Positions 9,401 to 18,487 are shown, counted from the first letter of the stretch. The stretch: DNA of 64,000 nt from Lacinutrix sp. Hel_I_90 (GCF_000934685.1 NZ_JYNQ01000001.1:3695501-3759500), one strand, 5' to 3'. A program made the numbers and translations. The notes: generated by a model not told the origin, from the sequence alone.

Positions 9401-12082
9401 GGTTATATTCTGAAAACTACCGTAGATGCGTTTACATTCACCGTCAACAAATTCAGCATTCCCATGAGCACGAACCCAAAGTTCTTTGTTTTTAGCGGTA
9501 ACAATTACAGCTTGAAGATCATAAGGTTCTCTAGTAGAGATACATTTTTCAACACTCGAGCGCACCAATTGGCGAAAATCGGCTCTGTAAAAATTAATGG
9601 CCTCCTCTAAATTTGGTGTAAATAATTTGGGGTCCGTACCATGCAATCGGTGTACCTCGTCTGACCAAAAGAGACTTTGATTCACTAAATCCATCTCCCA
9701 ACTTCCAATTTGGGCAATACTGCGAACCTGTTTATCCAATTCTCTTAGTTTCTTTTCTTCCGTAACATTTTTGGCAACGGCATATACAATACCCTGCTCT
9801 TTAGTAGAGCTAGCAGTCCAGCTTAACCATACTATTTTTCCTTCTTTTGTGATATAACGGTTTTCAAAATTTTGTAGATTTCCACCAGAATATAATTCCG
9901 TTTGTTTTTCTTTTGTGATTAGCCTATCTTCCTCATGTACAAATGATTTGATTGGTCGTGAACGCATTTCTTCTAAGGAATATCCGAGTATATTTAAGCC
10001 TGCAGGATTGATTCGCTTTATATAACCGTCAAAACCTGCTACACAAATGATATCTGGAGTAAAGTTAAATATTTGAGCGAGTTCGATTTCTGTTTTCTTT
10101 CGACTCAGTTCAGCACCTATGGTTGATTCTAATTTTTGAAATAGCTTTAAATGTAGCTCCAGAGCTGATTTGGTTTTTTCTGTACCCATCAAAAGTCTGC
10201 CTATAATCTCTCCCTTGTGCTTTAAAGGCACGCGTACTAAGTTTTGAATGCCTGCTTTTCTTGCGGCTTCTTTTCTCTCAAAAACCTGCCATTGGGCATT
10301 ACCTTCTTCCCAAATTTCTGTTGTTTTGTTTTGCCAAACATGGTCAGGCATTTCCTGCATTATGCTAAAGGAATCTAAGTTTTGGGCTGCATTATAAAAT
10401 GCATTTCCGGTTTCGCCTTCAACATAATGTGCGACACGATTAATTGTTTTATTGTCAATAGCAGGCAACCATATTTCAACGAAATCAAAACCGCCAAATT
10501 TAGTGATTTTCTCACATAGCTCTGATAGACATGCTATTAACTCATTGTCCGTACTTTGATTAAAAATCTTACTTATTTTATTGAGAAGTTCTTTTTCTAA
10601 TTCTTTATTTTTTTGATTGGTTACATCCCGTTCTATGGCAATCCAGTGGGTAAACGAGCCTTTTTCTTTGGTTACAGGAGTCACCGTGAAATTGACCCAG
10701 AATTCCTCTCCGTTTTTTTTATAGTTGATGGTGGTTATTTCATGTGGTTCCCAATTTCTGAGTGCCACTCCCAGTTTTGCAAGTGCTTCTGAGTCCGATT
10801 TTGGTCCCTGAAGAATCCGAGGGGATTTACCCATAACTTCTTCAGAGGTATAGCCTGTCATTTTGGTAAAAGCCTCGTTTACATAAATGATTTTCGGTCC
10901 TGGCTTATCTAAGGGCTCCGCTTCGGTAATTAAAATGGCATCATTAGTATGGGTAATTACACTTTCAAGGAGTTTTAGCTTATGGTTTTCCTCAATTTTA
11001 GGGGTGATGTCTCGTGAATTGGCTACAATGCCTTTCACTGCAGAATTGTCTAGCATATTTGTTAACACCGTTTCAATCCATCGCCATTCTTTTTTGTTGT
11101 TTTGAAAACGAAAGGGCTCTACTATCACCCTGTCTTCGGTGGCTATTTTTTTTAAACTACCTAAGGTTCTTTCTACATCCTCTGGATGGACAAACTCTAG
11201 TGCATTTCTTCCTGTAAATTCTTCTGGTTCAATCCCAAGAACGGCAGTGCTAGTTGGGCTAACATATAGATAGTTGCCTTCTACGTCCAGTATTGCTATA
11301 AGGTCGGAACCTTCTTGAACCAATGCTTTAAAGCGCTGTTCGCTGTGTTTAACTTTTTCTTCCTGGGCAATTATTTCTTTAGCATCTCTTACTGTACAAT
11401 ACATCAGTTTAGAAGTGTTATTCCATGTCACTGACCATAAATTATAAGCAATACCACCATCTTTTTTTTTGTAACGATTAAAGAAAGATTTTATGTCCTG
11501 ACCACTAAGAATAGCAGTTGCTATTTCGTTGGTTTTTGGCACATCCTCTTCCAGAATAAAATCGATGTAAGGTTCGCCTATTAATTCTTTGGGTAAGTAT
11601 CCCCAATGTGTTGTCGCAGCGTTGCTCACATAAACAAAATGGCCTTGTTCATTAACAGTACAAAAAACATCTAATGAAGCATCAAGTAATTGATTCGCTT
11701 CAGAGGCATCCTTTATTACACTTGTAATATCACTTGCTTGGCAAGCAACAGCAAAAATTTCATTATCGTCTCCCTTTAAAGGTTTTATCGTGATTTGGCC
11801 ATAATGTATTTCATTTGTTTCTGGATGAGAATAATGTTCCTCAACTTTAAAATGCTCTCCTTTGAGCGCCCTGCTATAATACGCTTTCCATTTTTTTATA
11901 TAGCCCTCACCAAAGCCTTCTACAAATGCAGATTCGTTAAGCTTCTTTTCATTACCTGTAACTTCTTTTACTAGGCTGAACCAACTTTTATTGGCATAAA
12001 TCAATTTAAAGTTCAGATCAATGATCCAAATGTGGTCTTTGCTCTGATCTAGAAACATATTTGTCAACTGAGAGGGGGTCAT
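6422..12082 (-). CDS. giant multi-PAS/GAF sensor histidine kinase
   Basis: This 1886-residue protein carries about twelve PAS modules. Four come first (about residues 10-490), then a GAF domain (about 500-665), then eight more PAS/PAC units (about 668-1655). The C-terminal kinase has His1675 in IASHDLQEPLRMV, an N-box around Asn1789 (DNAIKY), G1 near 1819 (DNGIGID) and G2 near 1847 (GTGIGLS). The kinase core is of the type found in cyanobacterial Cph1-like and Bacteroidota cytosolic kinases. No signal peptide or membrane helix is seen. The fourth PAS has GKSPRILQGP where a LOV domain would have GxNCRFLQ, so the photoactive Cys is missing. It heads a four-gene operon with three receiver-containing proteins. 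Signals are unknown. Confidence 0.95.
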   Translation of the reverse strand: MTPSQLTNMFLDQSKDHIWIIDLNFKLIYANKSWFSLVKEVTGNEKKLNESAFVEGFGEGYIKKWKAYYSRALKGEHFKVEEHYSHPETNEIHYGQITIKPLKGDDNEIFAVACQASDITSVIKDASEANQLLDASLDVFCTVNEQGHFVYVSNAATTHWGYLPKELIGEPYIDFILEEDVPKTNEIATAILSGQDIKSFFNRYKKKDGGIAYNLWSVTWNNTSKLMYCTVRDAKEIIAQEEKVKHSEQRFKALVQEGSDLIAILDVEGNYLYVSPTSTAVLGIEPEEFTGRNALEFVHPEDVERTLGSLKKIATEDRVIVEPFRFQNNKKEWRWIETVLTNMLDNSAVKGIVANSRDITPKIEENHKLKLLESVITHTNDAILITEAEPLDKPGPKIIYVNEAFTKMTGYTSEEVMGKSPRILQGPKSDSEALAKLGVALRNWEPHEITTINYKKNGEEFWVNFTVTPVTKEKGSFTHWIAIERDVTNQKNKELEKELLNKISKIFNQSTDNELIACLSELCEKITKFGGFDFVEIWLPAIDNKTINRVAHYVEGETGNAFYNAAQNLDSFSIMQEMPDHVWQNKTTEIWEEGNAQWQVFERKEAARKAGIQNLVRVPLKHKGEIIGRLLMGTEKTKSALELHLKLFQKLESTIGAELSRKKTEIELAQIFNFTPDIICVAGFDGYIKRINPAGLNILGYSLEEMRSRPIKSFVHEEDRLITKEKQTELYSGGNLQNFENRYITKEGKIVWLSWTASSTKEQGIVYAVAKNVTEEKKLRELDKQVRSIAQIGSWEMDLVNQSLFWSDEVHRLHGTDPKLFTPNLEEAINFYRADFRQLVRSSVEKCISTREPYDLQAVIVTAKNKELWVRAHGNAEFVDGECKRIYGSFQNITERKEAEIRLQSLANNLPGVVFQYITYPDGTDRLKYITKGSQEVWGFTAEEVYENNELVWERMAAAGEIEKVNDSIAEAIALRTKWTARWKYVMPTGEMRTHLGYGSPSFLADGTIVFNSIILDITQEAKNEELLEQVTKIARIGSWELDLVNQDGDTMYWSPMLFKILELEDDYNPTLTGGIEFHIGESKARIQKALDLLIKEGTEFDEEILLLTANGHERWIRCIGKSEIVNNKRTRIYGSYQDIHERKLAAMALEKSLKVLKDYKYSLDQSAIIAFTDKKGVITSVNDNFCEISKYNSEEIIGKTHRLINSKHHPKDFFKALWKTIASGKVWRGEIKNKAKDGSYYWVDTTIVPFLDEKNKPSQYLAIRFDITSRKIAEEEKNSLQKTIENSLNEIYIFDAKTFLFSYVNKGALLNLGYSEQEIEALTPLDLKPEFTTTSFKELVSPLVNNEKEKIIFFTNHQRKEGSLYPVEVHLQLVTEGNNKRFLAIILDITERKKAEESILLANERFEKVTQATNDAIWDWDIVNQTFYRSEAIDRFFGKETSKSFNKDDFWKDAFHPDDTDKIKRRVDEAIADPSCTRLELEYRVFNEHGEILYVIDRGVIIRNKDGKAIRMVGAMTDVTKQKKLDEENRFKANLLSMIGQAAVATDLEGTVNYWNNAAETIYGWKQEEAIGKNIMDLTPSETNEAQAKQIMNELTKGQTWSGEFKVKKKDGTNFPVMVTNSPIYDESNTLSGIIGISSDITQEVKNKALLAKYTRELERSNEELEQFAFIASHDLQEPLRMVTGFMDQLKRKYGEQLDEKAHQYIHFATDGAKRMKQIILDLLVYSRAGRLNEGKEIVDLNEVLLDFKQLRRNLLSENSAIIKTQKLPTLNTYKASITQVLHCLLDNAIKYSASGTAPIVEIKATENENEWEFSVEDNGIGIDPQFYDKIFVMFQRLHNRDTYSGTGIGLSIAKRHIDYLGGQIWLKSAVGKGTIFYFTIPKNK

Positions 12083-12642
12083 ATTGAAAATGAATTGTTT
12101 GAGGCTATAGTTATATTTATCGTATAATAAAGGATATGTGTAATAAAAATAAGGATTAAAAATTTATTGTATAGACTTTGGCTTCTGAAAAATTTAATAA
12201 GATAAATTTAGTTTAAAAAATTTACGATGTTTTAGCATTTGTGTTCCTGGTAAATTACTTTCGCCTCTTTCATGGGTGTTAGTCACTAAAGCGACTACCC
12301 TATATTTAAGAATAGTAAAAGAACAGCGCTTGAGAATTGTGTTTTTCTTTCGTATGTCATTGCAAGTAAATCCATCCTGAAGAACATATTTATAACACGC
12401 TCTAATGTAATAAATTATGTGTACTCCGCCAACACCTTTTTTCTATTTGTCTTCTAAACCTGTTGTTTGAAGATCCTGAATTATCCAAAAATAACAGTAC
12501 GTCTCCTGGTTAATCCAACAAAAATCGGCTGTTTTCCTTGTGCTTATGTGTGAATGATGTAACTAATTATAAAAGTTATATAACACTTCTAAGGCCTTGT
12601 AAAGTCACCTTTGTCTTTTAAAAAATATAATCGCTATAGGGT
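12083..12642. other. 560-bp divergent intergenic region
   Basis: It separates the minus-strand kinase operon from the plus-strand CsbD-like gene, so it should hold promoters in both directions. I see no plausible gene, repeat or RNA in 12083-12575. The last 70 bases hold the stress-promoter-like element listed separately. Confidence 0.5.
12576..12615 (+). promoter_or_regulatory. putative stress promoter of the CsbD-like gene
   Basis: TATATAACACTTC is followed by TCACCTTTGTC, with the G of TTTG 29 bases after AAC. The start codon is 27 bases downstream of the element. The downstream box resembles the Bacteroidota -7 consensus TAnnTTTG. Nearly the same pair of boxes is found at 16941-16975. 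Confidence 0.5.
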
Positions 12643-12828
12643 ATGGACACAACTGGAATTAATCAAACATGGAGCGCTCAAAAAGCCAGACTTAAATTAA
12701 AATTTGCTGCGTTGACTGATTCTGATTTATTGTTTGAGAAAGGAGAGAAAGAAGAGATGATTGCTAAACTTCAAATCACCCTGGGTAAAACTAAAGAAGA
12801 AATAGAAGAAATTTTAAAAACAACTTAG
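12643..12828 (+). CDS. CsbD-like general stress protein
   Basis: This 61-residue hydrophilic protein starts with a W-containing segment (NQTWSAQKARLKLKFAALTD) and continues with a predicted helix rich in K and E, ending KEEIEEIL. The pattern W-x(3)-K-x-K-x(4)-ALTD...G-K-E-x(3)-K-Q fits the CsbD family, general stress proteins of unknown biochemical role. It is monocistronic between two intergenic gaps and has a promoter-like element shared with other stress genes here. Assignment is by pattern and size only, because proteins this short give weak matches. Confidence 0.7.
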   Translation: MDTTGINQTWSAQKARLKLKFAALTDSDLLFEKGEKEEMIAKLQITLGKTKEEIEEILKTT

Positions 12829-12949
12829 GCTGTATTTTTTTAAGATGATTTAAAAAAAATACGCAATAATAGGCTAATGATGATTCTGTCAGAGGCAAAA
12901 AAAAGCTGTAAACACAGCACTTAAGAATAAACACTAAAACCTAATAAAA

Positions 12950-14656
12950 ATGAAAATTAAAAATTTAATTTTACCCTTTGTAATACTATGTATTTCATTG
13001 TTTTCTGGATGTTCAGATGATGATTTTGAAGAAGTCATAGGTCTTTGCCCTGTTGTTACCTCAACAAATCCGTTGGATGGTGCTATAAATGTACCATTAG
13101 ACCAAACGATTACGGTTTTGTTTAACAAGGAGATGAATCCAACAACGTTTACCCAATCTTCTTTTATTATAGAAGAAGCAGGTTCAGTTGTTATTGCAGG
13201 AAATGTTTCTCTTAGTGGAGCAACGGCTTCGTTTAACCCAACAAATGCTTTATTAATTAACACGACCTATGTTGGTACTGTTAAAACATTAGTAAAGGAT
13301 ATGGACGGTAATGCTTTGCAAGAAGACTATGTTTTTACATTTAGCACCGGTTCAACGGTTACGCCAGTGGTTGCTTCAACAGATCCATTGGACTTAGCAA
13401 CTAATGTATTTCTTAACAAAACAGTTGCTGCAAATTTTAATATGTTGATGAATCATTCAACGATTAACACCAGTACTTTCACCTTGAGACAAGGAACAAC
13501 TGAGGTTCTAGGTGTTGTGAGCTATTCAGGTCAAACGGCCCTATTTAATCCAACGAACAATCTTTTGGATGCTACTGAATATACTGCTACTATGACTACA
13601 GGAGCACGGAATGTTCAAGGTACCGCTTTAGTAAGTGATTATACGTGGACCTTTACTACAGGAACTATTACAGGGCCTACAGTAATTTCTACTGATCCTA
13701 TGAATAATGCTTCAGGAGTTGCTCTTGATAAGGTTATCACGGCAGTCTTTAGTGAAACCATGGATAATACAACGATTAATAATACGTCTTTTACTTTAAA
13801 AAATGGAGCAACGGTAATAACTGGAGCCCTATCTTATTCTGGCACAACACTAACCTTTGTTCCAGGAAGTCCTCTTTTAGAAGGTACAACCTATACCGGT
13901 ACTATCACAACGGATGCTCAAAGTCTTAGCGGTATTGCATTGGCAAATGACTATGTATGGAACTTTAATACGCTGTCCACCGGTGGAACCTTGGTAGATC
14001 TGCAAAGTGTTGCAAGATTTGGAATTATTGCAGGTGTTGCGGTAAGCAACAATGCTGGATTTAGTGAAATTAGAAATATGGATGTAGGTATTTACCCAGG
14101 CGTAAGAAGTTCTTTAACTGGATTTCCTCCAGCAATTGTAGTTAATGGCGCTATTTTCGCTTCAGATGATACCGCACCTGCAGGCGTACCTGCCATGTTA
14201 TTACAAGCTAAAGATGACTTGACAGCTGCTTATTTATTTGCTGAAGGAGCCTCTTCTCCAGCCCCTGCAACAGTGTCTGGTGATCAAGGTGGTACAACGT
14301 TAGCACCAGGGATCTATAAAACAACCTCTACTCTTTTAATAGAATCAGGAGATTTAACACTTGATGCACAAGGCGACCCTAATGCGACCTGGATTTTCCA
14401 AATTGCTTCTGACTTTACAACAGTAGGTGGTGCAGGTGGAAATGTGATTTTAGCAGGTGGTGCTAAAGCTAAAAACGTTTTTTGGCAAGTTGGTAGATCT
14501 GCTACTATAGGAGATTATACCGATTTTAAAGGAAACATATTAGCCTTAACCTCTATTACAATGAATTCATATTCAACCGCAGAAGGTAGAATGTTAGCTA
14601 GAAATGGAGCTGTTATAATGACACATACCAATATTATTACTAAACCTATTGATTAA
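12950..14656 (+). CDS. lipoprotein with three Ig-like (Big_5) repeats and an ice-binding-like DUF3494 domain
   Basis: The 568-residue product begins with a lipoprotein signal (LFSGC, Cys about residue 22) followed by acidic residues. Three Big_5-type repeats of about 100 residues follow (about 30-335). Each shows the pattern STDPLxxATNVxLxKxVxAxF and a W/VFTFST-like end. The last 220 residues match the DUF3494 ice-binding fold: LARF-like start, GIYPG, the long A-rich helix, LAPGIYKTTSTL, ATWIFQI and GRSATIGD. In this fold a beta-helix face binds ice or a surface ligand. Some members are real antifreeze proteins and others probably adhesins. It is probably attached to the outer membrane. It is followed at 31 bases by an OmpA-family gene. 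Confidence 0.88.
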   Translation: MKIKNLILPFVILCISLFSGCSDDDFEEVIGLCPVVTSTNPLDGAINVPLDQTITVLFNKEMNPTTFTQSSFIIEEAGSVVIAGNVSLSGATASFNPTNALLINTTYVGTVKTLVKDMDGNALQEDYVFTFSTGSTVTPVVASTDPLDLATNVFLNKTVAANFNMLMNHSTINTSTFTLRQGTTEVLGVVSYSGQTALFNPTNNLLDATEYTATMTTGARNVQGTALVSDYTWTFTTGTITGPTVISTDPMNNASGVALDKVITAVFSETMDNTTINNTSFTLKNGATVITGALSYSGTTLTFVPGSPLLEGTTYTGTITTDAQSLSGIALANDYVWNFNTLSTGGTLVDLQSVARFGIIAGVAVSNNAGFSEIRNMDVGIYPGVRSSLTGFPPAIVVNGAIFASDDTAPAGVPAMLLQAKDDLTAAYLFAEGASSPAPATVSGDQGGTTLAPGIYKTTSTLLIESGDLTLDAQGDPNATWIFQIASDFTTVGGAGGNVILAGGAKAKNVFWQVGRSATIGDYTDFKGNILALTSITMNSYSTAEGRMLARNGAVIMTHTNIITKPID

Positions 14657-14687
14657 CAATCATCTAAATATTTCTCAATTTCAAATT

Positions 14688-16709
14688 ATGAAAAATAAAA
14701 TTAATTTAAAAAAGGGATCGCATTCAGCGTGGTCCCTTTCTCTAAAAAGCCTTTTTGTAAGTGCTTTAATAGTTATCGGAATCCAAGCTGTACAGGCACA
14801 AGAGGGGCAATATTCTGCACCTACCTGGTATTTTGGAGTAGCTGCTGGAACTAACGCTAATTTCTATGAAGGTTCAACCAATCAGTTGTCTACAGATTTT
14901 ACACCTCCTACAACGTTCCATAAAGGAAACGGGTTTGGATTGTTTCTTGCGCCTAGTATTGAGTTTTACAAACCCAATACAAGATTCGGATTTATTTTAC
15001 AAGCAGGATTAGACAGTCGCAAAGGAAATTTCGATCAGCAATTAACAGATTGTAATTGTCCAGCAAACTTGAGTACAGACCTAAGCTATATTACCGTAGA
15101 GCCTAGTTTGCGTTATGCACCATTTAAGTCGAATTTATATTTCTATGGCGGACCGCGTTTTGCTTTTGTTCAAAATCAAGCATTTACGTACGAACAAGGC
15201 ATAAATCCAAATTTACCTAATCAAATGGCACCTGCAGATGTCGAAGGCGATTTTAGTGCTGTGGAGAAAACAATTATCTCTGCCCAAATTGGTGCAGGAT
15301 ATGATATCCCCTTGTCTTCTAATAGTCAAAAGACACAATTTACACTGTCACCTTTTATAGCATTTCATCCTTATTTTGGACAGAATCCACGTGCTATTGA
15401 AACCTGGAATTTAACGACTATTAGAGCAGGTGTTGTTCTTAAGTTTGGTCAAGGTCACAGAATTGATACTCCAGTGCAAGTTGCCACTGTAGTAGTTCCT
15501 CCTAAAGTTGACTTTACCGTTGATGCGCCCTTAAATATTCCTGAAAAACGAATTGTAAGAGAAATATTTCCATTACGTAATTATGTGTATTTTGATTTGG
15601 GATCCACTGAAATTTCAAACCGTTATAAGCTACTTAAAAAGGGTGAAGTAAAGGCCTTCAGTAGAGAACAATTGGAAACAGAACCACCATTAATTCAATC
15701 TGGGCGTTCAGCAAGACAAATGAATGTTTATTATAATGTTATCAATATTCTTGGTGATCGTATGGTTAAATATCCTTCAACTTCAATTAATTTGGTGGGG
15801 TCATCAAAGCAGGGGCCAGAAGATGCTGAAGCAATGGCAGGCTCTGTTAAGAGCTACTTAGTGGATGTATTTGGAATTAATGCGACAAGAATTAGTATTA
15901 AAGGCCAATTTAAACCAGAAAAACCAGAAGGAAATGGTGGTGTTCAAGCCGATATGGTTCTTCTACGTGAAGGCGATCGTCGCGTTTCTATTGAGAGCAA
16001 TTCTTCAGAATTATTAATGGAATTCCAAAGTGGGCCCAATGCACCGCTTAAACCAATAGAAATTGTTGCCATGCAAGAAGCGCCTATTGACAGCTATGTA
16101 ACCTTTAGTGCAAAGAGTGATGAAGTAAAGTTTAAGAAGTGGTCATTGGAGATTTCAGATGCTGAGGGCGTTACACAAAAATTTGGGCCTTACACAGGAG
16201 AAAGTGTTAGCATTTCTGGAAAATCAATTTTAGGCACGCGTCCTGAAGGCACCTACAACGTGAAAATGATAGGGCAAACTGAAAGTGGTGATACCATCGT
16301 AAAAGAAACGTCTACACATATGGTGTTGTGGACGCCATCTGAGATAGAAGAAGGAATAAGATACAGTATTATTTTTGAATTCGATCAGTCAACCGCACCG
16401 TCTCTATATAAAGAGTATTTAAGTACTATTGTAAGTCCTAAGATTCCTGAAAACGGAACGGTTATTATTCATGGTCATACTGATATTATAGGAGAAAGAG
16501 ATTATAATAAAATATTATCTACCCAACGTGCTAATGAAGTGAAAGATATTCTTAAAAACAGCCTTTTAAAAGTAGGAAGAAATGATGTTACCTTTAAGAT
16601 ATTAGGATTAGGTGAGGCTGAAAATGTGTCTCCTTTTGATAATAAATATCCAGAAGAAAGAGCTTATAACAGAACTGTGATTATTGATATTATTCCTAGT
16701 AAAATATAA
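14688..16709 (+). CDS. OmpA-family outer membrane protein
   Basis: The start is the ATG at 14688, which gives a clear signal peptide ending VQAQ; an upstream TTG at 14649 would overlap the previous gene. After the signal comes a porin-like beta-barrel region (about residues 30-250) rich in aromatic strand ends. A periplasmic segment of unclear fold follows (about 270-550). The C-terminal OmpA peptidoglycan-binding domain (about 555-673) shows FEFDQS, IIHGHTDIIGERDYN, LSTQRANEVKDIL and the terminal R-T-V-I-I-D. It should anchor the outer membrane to the cell wall. Spacing to the ice-binding-like lipoprotein suggests one operon and perhaps one surface complex. A strong terminator follows. Confidence 0.88.
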   Translation: MKNKINLKKGSHSAWSLSLKSLFVSALIVIGIQAVQAQEGQYSAPTWYFGVAAGTNANFYEGSTNQLSTDFTPPTTFHKGNGFGLFLAPSIEFYKPNTRFGFILQAGLDSRKGNFDQQLTDCNCPANLSTDLSYITVEPSLRYAPFKSNLYFYGGPRFAFVQNQAFTYEQGINPNLPNQMAPADVEGDFSAVEKTIISAQIGAGYDIPLSSNSQKTQFTLSPFIAFHPYFGQNPRAIETWNLTTIRAGVVLKFGQGHRIDTPVQVATVVVPPKVDFTVDAPLNIPEKRIVREIFPLRNYVYFDLGSTEISNRYKLLKKGEVKAFSREQLETEPPLIQSGRSARQMNVYYNVINILGDRMVKYPSTSINLVGSSKQGPEDAEAMAGSVKSYLVDVFGINATRISIKGQFKPEKPEGNGGVQADMVLLREGDRRVSIESNSSELLMEFQSGPNAPLKPIEIVAMQEAPIDSYVTFSAKSDEVKFKKWSLEISDAEGVTQKFGPYTGESVSISGKSILGTRPEGTYNVKMIGQTESGDTIVKETSTHMVLWTPSEIEEGIRYSIIFEFDQSTAPSLYKEYLSTIVSPKIPENGTVIIHGHTDIIGERDYNKILSTQRANEVKDILKNSLLKVGRNDVTFKILGLGEAENVSPFDNKYPEERAYNRTVIIDIIPSKI

Positions 16710-16749
16710 GGATTTATATAATCAATTAAAAGGGTTATAATGTTTACAT

Positions 16750-16782
16750 AAAAGGATAGCGTTTTAATCGCTATCCTTTTTT
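16750..16782 (+). terminator. intrinsic terminator
   Basis: AAAAGGATAGCG pairs perfectly with CGCTATCCTTTT around a seven-base loop and is followed by T residues, 40 bases after the OmpA stop codon. Confidence 0.9.
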
Positions 16783-16940
16783 ATTGGCTATAGCCACATT
16801 AGAAGTCATGTGATGTCCATTCCACTCAGTTGTTTGTCTTTAAGAGAAAGACCTAATTAGCCTATTGTAATTAGTATAGTATTGTTTTCATAATACATTC
16901 TTTAAAACCTGTGATTTATGTAACAGTGTACTATAATTAT

Positions 16941-16975
16941 ATAACGGAATGTAGTGTTAAATAATCACCTTTGTC
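16941..16975 (+). promoter_or_regulatory. putative stress promoter of the second Lmo0937-type gene
   Basis: ATATAACGG is followed by TCACCTTTGTC, with the G of TTTG 28 bases after AAC. The downstream box is identical over 11 bases to that of the CsbD-like gene, and a TGTAAC box lies further upstream in both. Confidence 0.5.
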
Positions 16976-17059
16976 CGTATAATTAGCTTTTTGGTTGTTA
17001 GGGGATAAAGCCTAACTAAAAATTGAATTATAGGATATTAACCATTAAAAAAAGACAAA

Positions 17060-17212
17060 ATGAGAAGTCTATTATACATTATTGCAGTCCTCTTGATTAT
17101 TGGTTGGGCATTAGGCTTTTTCGCCTACAGTGCAGGTGGATTGATACATGTTTTATTAGTTGTTGCTGTTATAGCGATACTATTGAGACTGATAGGCGGT
17201 AAAGGAATTTAG
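17060..17212 (+). CDS. Lmo0937-family small membrane protein (copy 2)
   Basis: This 50-residue ORF has two hydrophobic helices around the turn Y-S-A-G-G-L-I-H and ends with GGKGI. It aligns along its whole length with the products at 4099-4254 and 57029-57196. The function is unknown. It leads a probable operon with a small lipoprotein (36 bases on) and a beta-barrel protein. Confidence 0.8.
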   Translation: MRSLLYIIAVLLIIGWALGFFAYSAGGLIHVLLVVAVIAILLRLIGGKGI

Positions 17213-17248
17213 TAAGAATAAATAAAAATAATAAATAAAATAAAAACC

Positions 17249-17911
17249 ATGAAAATAATAAAATTTACAATTGCATTATGCGGATTAGGCTTAATTTTTA
17301 CATCATGTAATGATGATAAAAGACAAATAGCTGCAGAAAACGTAGAAGACTATTCAAACTATGTGGATTCAATAAGTACTTTAGAGCTAGCTAATGCGAG
17401 TTCGAATTGGGAAACTATTGAAAATGAGCATACTGCTTATAGGTTTGCTGCGAATAAAAATGTAGATGAACTTACTGAAAAAGAAGTGTTACAAAAGGAT
17501 ATAGAGGAATCAACATCATTATTTGAAGCCTATAAAACGGAGGTTATGGTTGAAAGAGAACATCAAGAGATGGTTGCTTTCAAAAATAATTTGAGAACCT
17601 CTCTTCTTGGTGAAAACCACATCAATGATGATATGAAGTTTGAGTGGATAAACAAAGACAATATACTTAGCGTATATCAAAATTTTGTAGATACAGCACA
17701 GGCAAATAAAGATACTTATTCGAGAGAAGATTGGGATGAAATTAAGTTGTTATACGAGGCAATTGATACCAGAAAAAATACTGTTGAAAATGAAGGGTTA
17801 ACAAGTTCTGATAATATGAAAATTGCAGGTTTAAAACTAAAGTTTGCACCGATGTACACATTAAATAGAATGGGAGCAAAATCAGAAGAAAACGCGAAAG
17901 CAAAGGAATAA
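17249..17911 (+). CDS. DUF6565-like lipoprotein
   Basis: The 220-residue product has a lipoprotein signal with the lipobox LIFTSC and then a hydrophilic, mostly helical body. The start NDDKRQIAAENVEDYSNYVD and a later repeat-like stretch of E/K-rich helices fit Flavobacteriaceae proteins annotated with DUF6565. A periplasmic, membrane-tethered protein is expected; no catalytic motif is visible. It sits 36 bases after an Lmo0937-type gene and 28 bases before a beta-barrel gene, suggesting an envelope-stress unit. Confidence 0.75.
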   Translation: MKIIKFTIALCGLGLIFTSCNDDKRQIAAENVEDYSNYVDSISTLELANASSNWETIENEHTAYRFAANKNVDELTEKEVLQKDIEESTSLFEAYKTEVMVEREHQEMVAFKNNLRTSLLGENHINDDMKFEWINKDNILSVYQNFVDTAQANKDTYSREDWDEIKLLYEAIDTRKNTVENEGLTSSDNMKIAGLKLKFAPMYTLNRMGAKSEENAKAKE

Positions 17912-17939
17912 TATAATTATAATTTAAATAATAAAAAAC

Positions 17940-18437
17940 ATGATAAAAATAATAAGCGCAGCCATACTAATACTATTAGTAAGTTTTACAGTGAATGCAC
18001 AAGAAATATCTAAAAATGCTCTAGGACTTAGATTGGGAGATAGCGACGGCTTTGGAGGAGAACTATCTTATCAAGCACGTTTAAGTAGTAGCCATAGGTT
18101 AGAGTTGGATTTAGGATGGAGAGATGGTAAGAATTTTGATGGTTTTAAAATTACGGCTTTACACCAATGGGTGATGCCAATAGAAAACCGTTTTAATTGG
18201 TATCTTGGTCTTGGTGGAGGTGTTGGATCATATAATTTTAATAATTATAATAATAACAATGATGATTATAAAGATACTTTTGTTTTTATCGCGGGAGATA
18301 TAGGTATTGAATACAATTTTGGTATCCCTTTATTAATTTCATTAGATTTTAGACCAGAACTTGGTTTTGGAGATTCAAATTTCAATAATGATGGCTTAGA
18401 CTTAGACATCGCTTTGGGTCTTAGATATCAGTTTTAA
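17940..18437 (+). CDS. small outer membrane beta-barrel protein
   Basis: The 165-residue product has a signal peptide ending VNAQ and then alternating amphipathic strands with glycine-rich turns, ending LDIALGLRYQF with a C-terminal aromatic residue. This fits an eight-stranded outer membrane barrel. An N/D-rich turn (residues about 100-115) is probably an extracellular loop. It shares an apparent operon with the lipoprotein and Lmo0937-type genes and ends at a strong terminator. The substrate or partner is unknown. Confidence 0.82.
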   Translation: MIKIISAAILILLVSFTVNAQEISKNALGLRLGDSDGFGGELSYQARLSSSHRLELDLGWRDGKNFDGFKITALHQWVMPIENRFNWYLGLGGGVGSYNFNNYNNNNDDYKDTFVFIAGDIGIEYNFGIPLLISLDFRPELGFGDSNFNNDGLDLDIALGLRYQF

Positions 18438-18487
18438 GGTCGGCAATAAGAGCTGATTTTTTAAAAAAACAAAACAAAACAGAATTG

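Larger units (their letters stand above)
16710..17059. other. 350-bp intergenic region
   Basis: It holds the terminator of the OmpA gene (16750-16782) and the stress-promoter-like element (16941-16975), then an 80-base leader before the Lmo0937-type gene. Nothing else is recognisable. Confidence 0.5.

Noticed and set aside
10780-10860. Fourth PAS of the giant kinase considered as a LOV photoreceptor
   Set aside because: The segment reads GKSPRILQGP; the cysteine needed for the flavin adduct is missing.
8913-11217. Plus-strand ORFs of 67-137 codons inside the giant kinase gene
   Set aside because: They lie opposite clear PAS modules and have shadow-type composition.
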